A stretch of 64,000 bases of DNA from an uncultured SAR116 cluster alpha proteobacterium (GTDB taxonomy: Bacteria; Pseudomonadota; Alphaproteobacteria; Puniceispirillales; Marisalimonadaceae). The DNA is taken from assembly GCA_902622875.1 (NCBI GenBank), contig CACNRW010000004.1:1-64000 (forward strand). Reading direction: 5' to 3'. The notes under the pieces were generated by a model that saw only the letters and a program-made list of their open reading frames with translations, was not told the origin of the DNA and ran no database searches. Made by a program: the position numbers and the translations under genes. Position 1 is the stretch's first letter. Each line of letters opens with the position of its first letter. Below are positions 1 through 8,604 of the stretch, piece after piece.

Positions 1-1269
1 TTAGAAAAATACTTTGATTTGTTGTGGCCTTTAATGCGTTCAATAACTGGTTCAGGTTATGAGAAAACTCATGATATTATATCTGAAGTGGTTGATCTTA
101 AAAGAATTTCTTTTAAAACGGGCGAAAAAGTTTTTGATTGGACAATTCCAGAGGTATGGGAATGTAAGGATGCTTATATAATTGATCCAGATGGAAAAAA
201 AATTGTTGATTTGAAGAAAAACAATTTACACGTTGTTAATTATTCAATGCCTGTAGAAATGAATGTTACTCTTAAAAAATTAAAAAAAAATTTATATTTT
301 TTAAAGAATTACTCTGATGCAATTCCATATGTTACATCTTATTACAAAAAAACTTGGGGATTTTGTTTGACTTTTAATCAATTCAAAACATTAAAAGAGG
401 GTACATATAAAATTAAAATTGACTCAAGTTTTAAACAAGGTGAATTATTTGTTAGTGAGGCATATTTAAAAGGAGACAGTAACAAAGAAATTTTTTTTTC
501 AACATACACTTGTCATCCTTCAATGGCTAGCAATGAATTGTCAGGTCCATTGATAAGTATGTTTTTATATTTATGTTTATCGAAGGTAAAAAAAAGAAAA
601 TATAGTTATAGATTTTTATTTAGTGCTGAGACTATTGGTACAATAGCCTATTTAAGTGAAAGATATAAAACTCTTAAAAAAAATATGATTGGTGGATATG
701 TTTTAACTTGTCTTGGAGACAATAAACCTTTTAATTATAAAAACTCTAAAAATATAAACTCTTTAGTCAATAAAGTTGCTCAATACCACTTAAAAAAATC
801 CAAAAATGGTTTGCAAACTATTCATGATTTTTTTCCAACTGGAAGTGATGAAAGACAATATTGTTCTGAAGGCATTGATCTTCCAGTTGGGTGTATAACC
901 AGATCAATGTATGGAAAATTCAAAGAATATCACACGTCAAAAGATAATAAAAATTTTATAGATTTTAGTAGTATGGTCGAAACAATAAAAATTCTATTAA
1001 GGATATGTGAAACTTTTGAAACTAATTTAAACTTCAAATCAACTAAAAATTTATGTGAACCATTTCTATCAAAGTACAACTTATATGATACGATTAATGT
1101 TCCTGATAAAAAAAATATTATTACAGAAGCTATTTTGTGGGTCTTATGCTATTCAGATGGGAAAAATGATTTATTAAAAATTTCTGAGTTGTCAAAAATT
1201 GATTATTTTGATATTTTAACCGCAACTAAATTATGTTTAAAAAATAAATTATTAATAATTTCTAGATAG
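1..1269 (+). CDS. DUF4910-type aminopeptidase-like protein (5' partial)
   Basis: The reading frame is open from base 1, so the true start lies left of the window and the N-terminus is missing. The visible part matches the DUF2172/DUF4910 family, which has an M28-like zinc aminopeptidase fold and usually a C-terminal winged helix. Family hallmarks seen are CHPSMASNELSGP, FPTGSDERQYC and EYHTSKDN; these carry the His, Asp and Glu residues expected to bind metal. The last 70 residues look like the small helix-turn-helix tail of the family. These proteins recur in polysaccharide loci, but their substrate is unknown. The neighbour downstream is pseF, 100 bases away on the same strand. Family membership is confident; peptidase activity is not shown. 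Confidence 0.8.
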   Translation, partial: LEKYFDLLWPLMRSITGSGYEKTHDIISEVVDLKRISFKTGEKVFDWTIPEVWECKDAYIIDPDGKKIVDLKKNNLHVVNYSMPVEMNVTLKKLKKNLYFLKNYSDAIPYVTSYYKKTWGFCLTFNQFKTLKEGTYKIKIDSSFKQGELFVSEAYLKGDSNKEIFFSTYTCHPSMASNELSGPLISMFLYLCLSKVKKRKYSYRFLFSAETIGTIAYLSERYKTLKKNMIGGYVLTCLGDNKPFNYKNSKNINSLVNKVAQYHLKKSKNGLQTIHDFFPTGSDERQYCSEGIDLPVGCITRSMYGKFKEYHTSKDNKNFIDFSSMVETIKILLRICETFETNLNFKSTKNLCEPFLSKYNLYDTINVPDKKNIITEAILWVLCYSDGKNDLLKISELSKIDYFDILTATKLCLKNKLLIISR

Positions 1270-1369
1270 GCTTAACACTTATATTAATATTAACAAAAAA
1301 TCATTAAAGTCAACATCACCAAATCAGTTCAATAAAATTTTTATATCAAATAAAACCTAACTTTTTAAA

Positions 1370-2074
1370 ATGTCAATCATAAGCGAAATACTAGTTGTTG
1401 TGCCAGCAAGAGGTGGAAGTAAAAGAGTTAAGAACAAAAATATAAGATTAATTAACAATAAGCCTATGATAAAATGGACATTAAATGAAATTCTGAAAGT
1501 TATTGACAAAAATAAAATAATCATTTCTACCGATGACGAAAAAACAAAAAGAATTGTTGAAGAAGTTGGGTTAGAAGTCCCATTTACTAGACCAACAGAA
1601 ATTTCAGACGACTTTACCCCAACTCAAGATGTTGCGAAACATGCTTTAAATTGGTATGAAAAAAATAATAGTAAAATCAAATACACATTGATAATTTACC
1701 CAACAGCAATCCTATTGAAACATGTTGACTTATTACATGCATATAATTTTATGAAGAAAAAATCATCGTGTTCTGTATTTTTTACAGCTGGAGAGTTTAG
1801 CCACCCTATTGAAAGAGCTTTTCGGCTTGATAACAAAAAACAATTTAAAATGATAAATCCAAATTTATATAAAAAAAGAACACAAGATTTTGAAAAAACT
1901 TTTTATGATGCTGGACAATTTTATTTGTGCAAATCTGAAATTATAAGAGATTCAAAACCTTTATTTAATAAGAACTCAAATTTTATTGTTTTAAAAAAAA
2001 ACAGGTTCATAGATATAGACAATGAAGATGATTTTGAATTAGCAGAAACATTGCTTAAAAATCAAATTAAATAA
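1370..2074 (+). CDS. pseF: Pseudaminic acid cytidylyltransferase PseF
   Basis: This enzyme activates pseudaminic acid with CTP to give CMP-pseudaminic acid, the sugar donor, in the cytoplasm. The 234-residue protein opens with the nucleotide-binding motif PARGGSKRVKNKNIR (residues 12-26), shared by CMP-sialic acid synthetases. The stretch RTQDFEKTFYDAGQFY (170-185), with FSHPIERA before it, is what separates PseF from NeuA-type enzymes. The ATG at 1370 gives the family's usual length. It lies apart from the other pse genes, which run on the opposite strand a little downstream. A legionaminic or sialic acid cytidylyltransferase is the main alternative, but the motif and the pse neighbours argue against it. 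Confidence 0.88.
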   Translation: MSIISEILVVVPARGGSKRVKNKNIRLINNKPMIKWTLNEILKVIDKNKIIISTDDEKTKRIVEEVGLEVPFTRPTEISDDFTPTQDVAKHALNWYEKNNSKIKYTLIIYPTAILLKHVDLLHAYNFMKKKSSCSVFFTAGEFSHPIERAFRLDNKKQFKMINPNLYKKRTQDFEKTFYDAGQFYLCKSEIIRDSKPLFNKNSNFIVLKKNRFIDIDNEDDFELAETLLKNQIK

Positions 2075-2133
2075 TATAAAAATATAACTGTCAAAGAAAT
2101 ATTATCCATAATTCAGTATTTTATGGTAAGTGA

Positions 2134-2589
2134 TTATTTAAGTTTCATTTCATAATGACATAAATTTTTGTATTGATAATGAAATTTGAAACCAATACCT
2201 TCAAAAGTTTTTTTGCTTGGATAGTTAATTTTTTTTATTTTTGCTTTTAATATACGTATTTTGGGTGAACAATTTTGTAATTTAATTATTGATTCTTTTA
2301 GGCAAAGTTTTGCCAATCCTTGATTTCTTTTATTGGGGTTAAGATTTATAGAAACAAGTCCTGTATCACCTTCAATATCAAATCGTACTAAGCCAATTTT
2401 ATTTTTATTAATATCAACGCACATGAATAAGTGTCTATCTTTATTTTCTAGACTTGAATTAAACCATTTTCTATGTACGCTAATTTTAACAATTTGTGTG
2501 TTAATTGACATTTCCCTTGTTAAGGGGTCATTTCTCCATTGATATATGTCTCTACTGTCTTCGATTGTTGCTAATTCTAACTTTATCAT
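2134..2589 (-). CDS. GNAT N-acetyltransferase, PseH-like
   Basis: A 151-residue GNAT-fold protein. The N-terminus has WRNDPLTREMS (residues 18-28), the pattern typical of PseH and of GNAT domains in nonulosonate loci, and the acetyl-CoA segment NPNKRNQGLAKLCL (84-97) follows. PseH acetylates the 4-amino group of UDP-4-amino-4,6-dideoxy-N-acetyl-altrosamine, the step after PseC. It is the last gene of the leftward pse run, 88 bases after the methylase. PseH is the natural reading because pseB, pseC and pseF are in the same locus, but GNAT specificity cannot be read from sequence, so the symbol is withheld. Confidence 0.75.
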   Translation of the reverse strand: MIKLELATIEDSRDIYQWRNDPLTREMSINTQIVKISVHRKWFNSSLENKDRHLFMCVDINKNKIGLVRFDIEGDTGLVSINLNPNKRNQGLAKLCLKESIIKLQNCSPKIRILKAKIKKINYPSKKTFEGIGFKFHYQYKNLCHYEMKLK

Positions 2590-2677
2590 AAATCATTCCT
2601 ATTAAAGTTTTAGAAAACTTGACTTAATATGACACAAATTAAAATTATCTGATTATTAAATTAGAAAATTTTTTTAA

Positions 2678-3289
2678 TTATTTTTCAAGTAAAAACCATG
2701 TTATATCATCTTGTGGTATTAAGTTATCTCGTTTATAAAAAAATCCATAATCAACTAAGTTTAATCCATAATTTTCTATTAAATCTCCAGCAAAATCTCT
2801 CTTAAATAATCGGTTTTTATGTCCTCTATATGTAACACTAACTGGTGCAGGATTATAATATTCAGCTATTAATACATATCTTTTAGACCCTTTGACAAGA
2901 TTATCATATACATTAGTTAAATATTTTGGATTGATATGAATTAGTACACCTGTTGTAAATGTCAAATCAGCTTTTTTACCATTTATTTGATTTAATATCG
3001 AACCTTGTATTATTTTAGCTATGCCTAATTCTTTTGCTTTCTTAGCAGCCATCTCATTTATTTCATAACCACTTAGTTCTAACTTTGGTTTGATTCTTTT
3101 TAAAGCCATTAAATTTAAACCTATGTTACAGCCAAGTTCTTTAATCATATGAATATTATTCGTAGAACGTAACATTTGTGTCCACATAGAAATTTTTGAA
3201 TGAATAAGGTGTTCAGAGTTATTCCTCTCGATATAATTCAATCCAAACTCTCCAGCCCAAAAATTTTCTTGATCTGTTTTATATAACAT
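2678..3289 (-). CDS. Pseudaminic acid biosynthesis-associated methylase
   Basis: A 203-residue class I SAM-dependent methyltransferase. The opening FWAGEFGLNYIERN (from residue 10) and SAM-binding motif ELGCNIGLN (51-59) match the family named pseudaminic acid biosynthesis-associated methylase (TIGR03587), which occurs almost only in pse loci. Later motifs include FTTGVLIHINP and the tyrosine-rich AEYYNPAPVSVTYRGH. The acceptor in this family is not established; a methylated nonulosonate or a pathway intermediate is likely. It sits 24 bases downstream of the unrecognised 527-residue gene, probably in one transcript. Confidence 0.85.
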   Translation of the reverse strand: MLYKTDQENFWAGEFGLNYIERNNSEHLIHSKISMWTQMLRSTNNIHMIKELGCNIGLNLMALKRIKPKLELSGYEINEMAAKKAKELGIAKIIQGSILNQINGKKADLTFTTGVLIHINPKYLTNVYDNLVKGSKRYVLIAEYYNPAPVSVTYRGHKNRLFKRDFAGDLIENYGLNLVDYGFFYKRDNLIPQDDITWFLLEK

Positions 3290-3313
3290 TAATTCAGCCT
3301 TTTAAATTCGTAA

Positions 3314-4897
3314 CTAAAATGCATGATCACCTCCAATTTGATTTTTAGCAATTGAAAAAAAATATGCATCCATATGATATGTTTCAGCCGTAACTATACA
3401 CCAACCAACTTTATCCTCAAATAATGATATTAATTCGTCATCGTGATCCTTATCTAAGAAAAAACTTGAATTTGACTTTAAAACAATTTTTCTTTTTAAA
3501 ATAATGCCTTCATAATTAACGAACTCAAATAAAAAATTTGTTTCACCAGAAAAATTATTTATTAATAATTCAGTGTTGTGAATACTTGCAACAAAGTTTT
3601 GACTTCCACCTAATGGAAACCATCTGCGTGTAAAAGGCTTGTTTAAACTATTTTCATTTATAACTAGAGGTGAAAAACATATATTTGTACCTAATTCTGC
3701 TTCTTTTCTTTTAACGTTAAAACCTAATTTAAATCTTTTGGGGAAAGGTTTTTGATTACCAACGAAACCAAGAAACAAAGAATATTTATCGCTATCTGAG
3801 GGTAAAGACGCAGTTGTAGCCTCAGAAGACATATCAAAAGAAGACATTTGACAAAGCAATTTAACTTCTCTGTTTTCTAAAGCTCTCTTAAAAACCAGTT
3901 TTCCATTTTTTGAATAAATTCTAAGTTCCACGTGCCCTTCAAATTTTAAATTCTGACCATAGCTAATTAGAGATGTCTCAAATTTATTAGTAGGAAAGAT
4001 AGGTACCATGAAAGCACTATCAAAAACACTCGAAGAAGTATTCTTTGATCTAAAATTAAATTTATTAGCATCTAAACTATTAAAACGCTTTTCAGAAGTA
4101 TCAAAAAATGTATGTGTCAATGTAGGAACATTTAGTTTATTAATTATACCAACATAAAATCTTGGAAAAACATCATCTAAGTTATGGTATATAATAGCTT
4201 TTGGATTCTTAAACTTTAAAATATCTTTTTTAAAAAATAAATCTTCAATAAAAATTGTATGCATTTGTCCATATTGATGATTAGCAAGCCGGATACACCT
4301 TTTCTCAGTAAAGTTCCTTTCTTCTAATAATATAGTTAATTCATATTGTTTTTGGTTTCCACCAATAAAGCATATATAATTTTTTTTTGATGAAGAAAAT
4401 ATAATATCAAAACCAGTTTGAGGAAAGTTAATCGCATAATCTTTAATTTGTTCAAATTTATTATAAGTTCTAATACAACTGTGAACTATTGAACTGCTAT
4501 CGTTAGAATGAAAGGAAAGACTAATTGCTGGAAAAGTATATAAAGGTTTTAACTTAGAGAATACTTCAACTTCAATTGATCCACAAAATCCATTTCCATC
4601 AGTATTAAATAAATTATATACATTATATGTAACAGCACAAAATTTTAGAATAACGCGGTAATTCTTGGCTAAAATATTTCCTTTTATATCTCTAGCCACA
4701 AATCTAATTATAACATTTGTGTTATGTTTTCTAACCCAATAAGTTAAAAATTCTAAGGACACTTTAGTTTCTTTCTTTTTGAAAACAGGAAAAATTGTAG
4801 AAGAACGATTTTGATTTGATAAAAAAACTTCGTAATTACCTATATCATCATCATTCAAATTTTTTAAGTTTTTCCAAAATTCATCATAACTTTCCAT
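3314..4897 (-). CDS. Unrecognised 527-residue protein of the pse locus
   Basis: I do not recognise a family. The start is taken at the ATG at 4897, which has an AGGA about ten bases upstream; a TTG two codons earlier is possible. The protein has no signal peptide or membrane segment. It is rich in alternating hydrophobic and aromatic residues that suggest mostly beta structure, for example VELRIYSKNGKLVF and FLFEFVNYEGIILKRK, and it ends in GGDHAF. Conserved-looking pieces include YGQMHTIFIEDLF, TRRWFPLGG and IHNTELLINNFSG. It lies between two methyltransferase genes in the leftward pse run, so a role in modifying, assembling or recognising a pseudaminic-acid glycan is inferred from position only. 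Confidence 0.7.
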   Translation of the reverse strand: MESYDEFWKNLKNLNDDDIGNYEVFLSNQNRSSTIFPVFKKKETKVSLEFLTYWVRKHNTNVIIRFVARDIKGNILAKNYRVILKFCAVTYNVYNLFNTDGNGFCGSIEVEVFSKLKPLYTFPAISLSFHSNDSSSIVHSCIRTYNKFEQIKDYAINFPQTGFDIIFSSSKKNYICFIGGNQKQYELTILLEERNFTEKRCIRLANHQYGQMHTIFIEDLFFKKDILKFKNPKAIIYHNLDDVFPRFYVGIINKLNVPTLTHTFFDTSEKRFNSLDANKFNFRSKNTSSSVFDSAFMVPIFPTNKFETSLISYGQNLKFEGHVELRIYSKNGKLVFKRALENREVKLLCQMSSFDMSSEATTASLPSDSDKYSLFLGFVGNQKPFPKRFKLGFNVKRKEAELGTNICFSPLVINENSLNKPFTRRWFPLGGSQNFVASIHNTELLINNFSGETNFLFEFVNYEGIILKRKIVLKSNSSFFLDKDHDDELISLFEDKVGWCIVTAETYHMDAYFFSIAKNQIGGDHAF

Positions 4898-5049
4898 ACC
4901 CAAAAATCCTAAGGAATTAATTCGTGATAAATCACATAATAGTGATCTAATAGTTAAATTCTATAATATTTTTGATTTTTCAAAAAATTAGAAAATGTTT
5001 ACTTTTCTAATTCTCCAAACTATTTCAGTATTTAACTAAATAAATATCT

Positions 5050-5862
5050 TTAAGAAGGCCTCCAAGATAATACTGAAGTACCATTTTTTTGATTTATACA
5101 AATAAAATTTGGTAAGATCTCTTGTATAGAGATTAATTTTTTTTCTTTTAGTTTCTGAAGTAGGGAAAATAAATTAGTATTATAATCATTCATCTTGGCG
5201 TATTGTTGACTAGACCCCTTTTTAAAATTATTTGGTTTTATTTGCCAACCTATTGGCTCAAAATGAATGCAATCAACATTATTTTTCAGTTCAATTATTT
5301 TTTTAAAAAATTCAATATCTAATTTTGGTATCTGTTCAATTGAATGAACTGTAACGAAAATGATGTGGCCTTTAATAGAATTTAAAAAATCAAAATTTGG
5401 TTTATAAAAATTAAAACTTAATGATTTGTAATCTATACTCTTTTCCATTGACGCTAAAGTGTCCGCAGCAATTCTTCCCGATTTAGTAAACTCTAACCCA
5501 AAATATTTTATATTTTTAGGAGCACCATAGAGCCATGTCCAAAATAAGTTTCTCCCATAACCACTTCCAATTTCAATAATTGCCTCAGTTTTTTCATTGC
5601 ATTTGTCTATAATTTTTTTGCAGATAAAAGATTGATTTCCACTAATAGAAAAATCTACTGATAACTTAACTTCTTGTTTGTCAAATATAATATCAATAAA
5701 ATTTTTATTACTTTTGTTTCTAAATTCCTTATTTATATTATTTAGTGCCCTTGTTAAATTATTATCTCCACTTTCTTTTTGCTTTTTTAACAAATCAATA
5801 ACTAAAGGCCATTTATCTTCATTATACTCCCTTAAAACAAAATTTCTGTTACGTTGTAGCAC
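5050..5862 (-). CDS. SAM-dependent methyltransferase-like protein of the pse locus
   Basis: A 270-residue protein with a class I methyltransferase core. The SAM-binding glycine motif is EIGSGYGRNLFW (residues 97-108), followed by an acidic strand end (YFGLEF) and a later strand IIFVTVHSIEQIP. The first 90 residues are a helical, lysine-rich extension. Its resemblance is to putative sugar O-methyltransferases, but no catalytic residues can be assigned. It lies 152 bases upstream of the unrecognised protein and 313 bases after pseB, on the same strand. A modification enzyme for the surface glycan is the likeliest role. Confidence 0.65.
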   Translation of the reverse strand: MLQRNRNFVLREYNEDKWPLVIDLLKKQKESGDNNLTRALNNINKEFRNKSNKNFIDIIFDKQEVKLSVDFSISGNQSFICKKIIDKCNEKTEAIIEIGSGYGRNLFWTWLYGAPKNIKYFGLEFTKSGRIAADTLASMEKSIDYKSLSFNFYKPNFDFLNSIKGHIIFVTVHSIEQIPKLDIEFFKKIIELKNNVDCIHFEPIGWQIKPNNFKKGSSQQYAKMNDYNTNLFSLLQKLKEKKLISIQEILPNFICINQKNGTSVLSWRPS

Positions 5863-6175
5863 TTAAAACCTATATGTTTAAATAGAAATGATAATTTCAT
5901 ATTTGATACAATATAAGGTAAAGATATTTAATAATCTATAAGTAAATACAAATAAAAAATATAATAATAAATCAAGAAATAATATTTGCACCACAAGTTT
6001 ACTTAAAAATATTTGTTTAATTTATTTAAGTTAAGGTTATAGAAATAAATAATTTCAATATTTAAAGAGTAAGCGTGGAATAACTACTGAAAACTGAATG
6101 TGTGGGATTAATAATTTATATATTAACATACTAAATTTTTTAGCCTATAACAAATTTTATAACTCGTTATAATAT
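5863..6175. other. Noncoding gap inside the leftward pse run
   Basis: These 313 bases are strongly AT-rich. I see no open frame with coding character, tRNA, GC-rich hairpin or direct repeat. Since both flanking genes run leftward, it probably carries a secondary promoter for the methyltransferase and the genes after it; none is distinct enough to mark. Confidence 0.5.
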
Positions 6176-7201
6176 CTAATTCGTTAAGCTTGTTTTTTTC
6201 ACAATATTAACAAGGTCAGTTTTAGTCAACCAAAGGTTGTTTTTGTCACTTGTGTACTCAAAATCATTCATTACATTTTTTTTATCTTCAAACATTTTGT
6301 AGGTTTCACCGAAGGATATAGAAGGTAAAACAACAAATCGATCATGCAGTTCAAATGTATATTTTGCATCGTCTTTATTGATCATAATTTCATGCAATTT
6401 TTCACCAGGTCTAATTCCAATGATTTTTATTTTGTTGTTAGGTGCTAAAGATTTGGCGATATCTATTAATTTCATACTTGGTATTTTGGGTATAAAGATT
6501 TCACCACCACACATTGTATTGAGACAACTTAAAACAAACTTTATTCCATCTTCTACTGATATCCAAAAACGAGTCATTTCAGGATCTGTAAGCGGAATAT
6601 TTAAATTTTTGTCTTTTGCTATATTTAAGAAATATGGAATTATACTACCCCTTGAACCAATTACATTTCCATATCTCACAACAGAAAAGTTAGTTTTTCT
6701 TTGAGACAAATGATTTGCCGCAACGAAAATCTTATCAGCAGCCAACTTGCTTGCACCATATAAGTTGATAGGATTGACAGCTTTATCTGTTGAGATTGCA
6801 ATAACTTTTTTAACATTTTTATTAATACATGACCTCACTAAGTTTTCAGCCCCAATTACGTTAGTTCTAATACATTCAAAAGGATTATACTCTGCAGAAG
6901 TTACTATTTTCATTGCAGCAGCATGAATAACAATATCTATTCCTGATAAAGCCATGTCTAATCTTTCTCGATCTCTAACGTCCCCTAAAAAAAATCGAAG
7001 ATATGGAAAATCTTTTATTTTATATTTTTGTGCGAGTGAATATTGTTTTTGCTCATCCCTAGAAAAAATCACTAGTCTTTTTGGTTGGTATTGTTTTGTT
7101 ATTAATTCTAAAAGGCTTTTACCAAAAGAACCAGTGCCTCCAGTTATTAATATACTTTGGTTTTCTAGGGATGTCTTTTTGTTGTTAATCGATTTGTTCA
7201 T
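6176..7201 (-). CDS. pseB: UDP-GlcNAc 4,6-dehydratase (inverting) PseB
   Basis: First enzyme of the pseudaminic acid pathway: it dehydrates and C5-epimerises UDP-GlcNAc to a 4-keto-6-deoxy-altro sugar. The 341-residue extended SDR has the NADP motif GGTGSFG (residues 21-27), then HAAAMKIVTSAEYNPFE and STDKAVNPINLYGASK. Asp139, Lys140 and Tyr148 sit at the spacing of the catalytic triad of Helicobacter FlaA1 (Asp132, Lys133, Tyr141). It follows pseC by 22 bases on the same strand, so the two are co-transcribed. The membrane-bound retaining dehydratases are much longer, so this short soluble form fits PseB. Confidence 0.92.
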   Translation of the reverse strand: MNKSINNKKTSLENQSILITGGTGSFGKSLLELITKQYQPKRLVIFSRDEQKQYSLAQKYKIKDFPYLRFFLGDVRDRERLDMALSGIDIVIHAAAMKIVTSAEYNPFECIRTNVIGAENLVRSCINKNVKKVIAISTDKAVNPINLYGASKLAADKIFVAANHLSQRKTNFSVVRYGNVIGSRGSIIPYFLNIAKDKNLNIPLTDPEMTRFWISVEDGIKFVLSCLNTMCGGEIFIPKIPSMKLIDIAKSLAPNNKIKIIGIRPGEKLHEIMINKDDAKYTFELHDRFVVLPSISFGETYKMFEDKKNVMNDFEYTSDKNNLWLTKTDLVNIVKKTSLTN

Positions 7202-7223
7202 AATTAAAGACTCTCAAATTTAT

Positions 7224-8405
7224 TTATCGTATTAGTTTAAGTATTTTTTCTGCAACATATTTAGCATCTTTGGAACTCATAGAAGGAAACAAGGGTATAG
7301 ATAAACATTTTGAATAATATTTTTCTGAATTTTTAAAGGTTTGTTTACTCTCTTTGTCTATATATTGTGGATGTAAATGAAGTGGAATATAATGAACTTG
7401 AGTTATAATATTATGCTCTCTTAATTTTGAAATTAATTCAGATCTTGTAATGTTTATTTTTTCAAAATTTATAAAGATGGGATATAAATGCATACCATGG
7501 ATCTGATTTTCTATTTTTTCAATAGGCTTAATATTTTCTTGTTCTGAAAATAACACATCGTAAATATCCCAGATTATTTTTCTTTTACGTTGCAATTTAT
7601 AAATTTTTTTTAATTGAGATATACCTAAAGCACAACTGATATCATTAAGTCTGTAATTTAGGCCCACCTCTTGGACTTCATAATACCAAGGGTTAATATT
7701 GCCCTTAATATCAACGGCATTATAAGGTTCAATAAAATTTTCTGAGTTTCTCTCGATACCATTTTCTCTAGCTTTAATAAGTTTATCATATATGCCTCTT
7801 TTATTTGTTGTTACCATTCCACCTTCAATAGTTGTAATTGTTTTTACAGGATGAAAGGAAAAAGTTGAACATTCGGCAAAGTCAGTTAGACTAGATCCAT
7901 AGTTGTTAACATTTGCTGCTAGTGCGTGTGATGCATCAAATATCAATTTAATTTTTTTCTCAACGCAAATTTTACTAATCTTTTCAACATCACAAAGTTG
8001 TCCGTTTAAGTGAACTGCGCATAAAATTGTTGGTTTTAGGTGATTATTATTTTTTATACATTCTTTTAATTCTTTTGTTCCAACAAGTCCTGTATTAGGG
8101 TTAACATCGCAAAGGATAATTTTAGCATTGCATATTTTGAACGCGTGAGCAGTCGCTGCAAAAGTGATTGTTGGAACTATTACTACATCTTTTTCACTAA
8201 TATTTAAAGCCATAGATACTAAGTGGAGCGCGGCTGTTCCATTAGAACATGAGACAGAATATTTGGCGCCACAATACTTTGAGAATTGATTTTCAAATTG
8301 TGATGAGGTTAGTCCACCAGTAATAATGTCTCCTTTCAACTTCTCAACTACTGCCTCGACGTCTCTTTTATCAATATGTTGTTTACTATATGGATAAGAT
8401 TTCAT
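7224..8405 (-). CDS. pseC: UDP-4-keto-6-deoxy-AltNAc aminotransferase PseC
   Basis: PLP-dependent aminotransferase that places an amino group at C4 of the PseB product, with glutamate as donor. The 393-residue protein belongs to the DegT/DnrJ/EryC1 family. The cofactor lysine is Lys188 in FHPVKTITTIEGG, and FDASHALAA (156-164) supplies the aspartate that contacts the PLP ring. SCSNGTAALHL near residue 52 binds the phosphate. It is the first gene of the leftward run and directly precedes pseB, the usual pair. Other DegT sugar aminotransferases look similar, but pairing with an inverting dehydratase settles the choice. Confidence 0.9.
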   Translation of the reverse strand: MKSYPYSKQHIDKRDVEAVVEKLKGDIITGGLTSSQFENQFSKYCGAKYSVSCSNGTAALHLVSMALNISEKDVVIVPTITFAATAHAFKICNAKIILCDVNPNTGLVGTKELKECIKNNNHLKPTILCAVHLNGQLCDVEKISKICVEKKIKLIFDASHALAANVNNYGSSLTDFAECSTFSFHPVKTITTIEGGMVTTNKRGIYDKLIKARENGIERNSENFIEPYNAVDIKGNINPWYYEVQEVGLNYRLNDISCALGISQLKKIYKLQRKRKIIWDIYDVLFSEQENIKPIEKIENQIHGMHLYPIFINFEKINITRSELISKLREHNIITQVHYIPLHLHPQYIDKESKQTFKNSEKYYSKCLSIPLFPSMSSKDAKYVAEKILKLIR

Positions 8406-8604
8406 ATTTCTAATTAAAAACTTTAAGAATTAATAACACTTGGATTACAATAACTTTATATTAAAATGAAGTATAGAATTTTTACTAGTCTTTAAAATAT
8501 ACTCATTAGTTAAATTTTATTAAATTGATTTAACAAAATATTTATCATATACCTAAAATTAATAATATCTAATTGTTAAATAAAATCAGGAATTAAATAC
8601 TAAA
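8406..8604. promoter_or_regulatory. Divergent promoter region of pseC and the epimerase operon
   Basis: About 200 bases lie between the divergently transcribed pseC (leftward) and the epimerase gene (rightward). Promoters for both arms must lie here or further inside the genes. The sequence is almost pure A and T, so individual -35 and -10 boxes cannot be picked with confidence, and neither start codon has a clear ribosome-binding site. Confidence 0.4.

Noticed and set aside
6378-6704. Open frame on the plus strand over pseB
   Set aside because: It is antisense to a clear PseB and shows no conserved motif.
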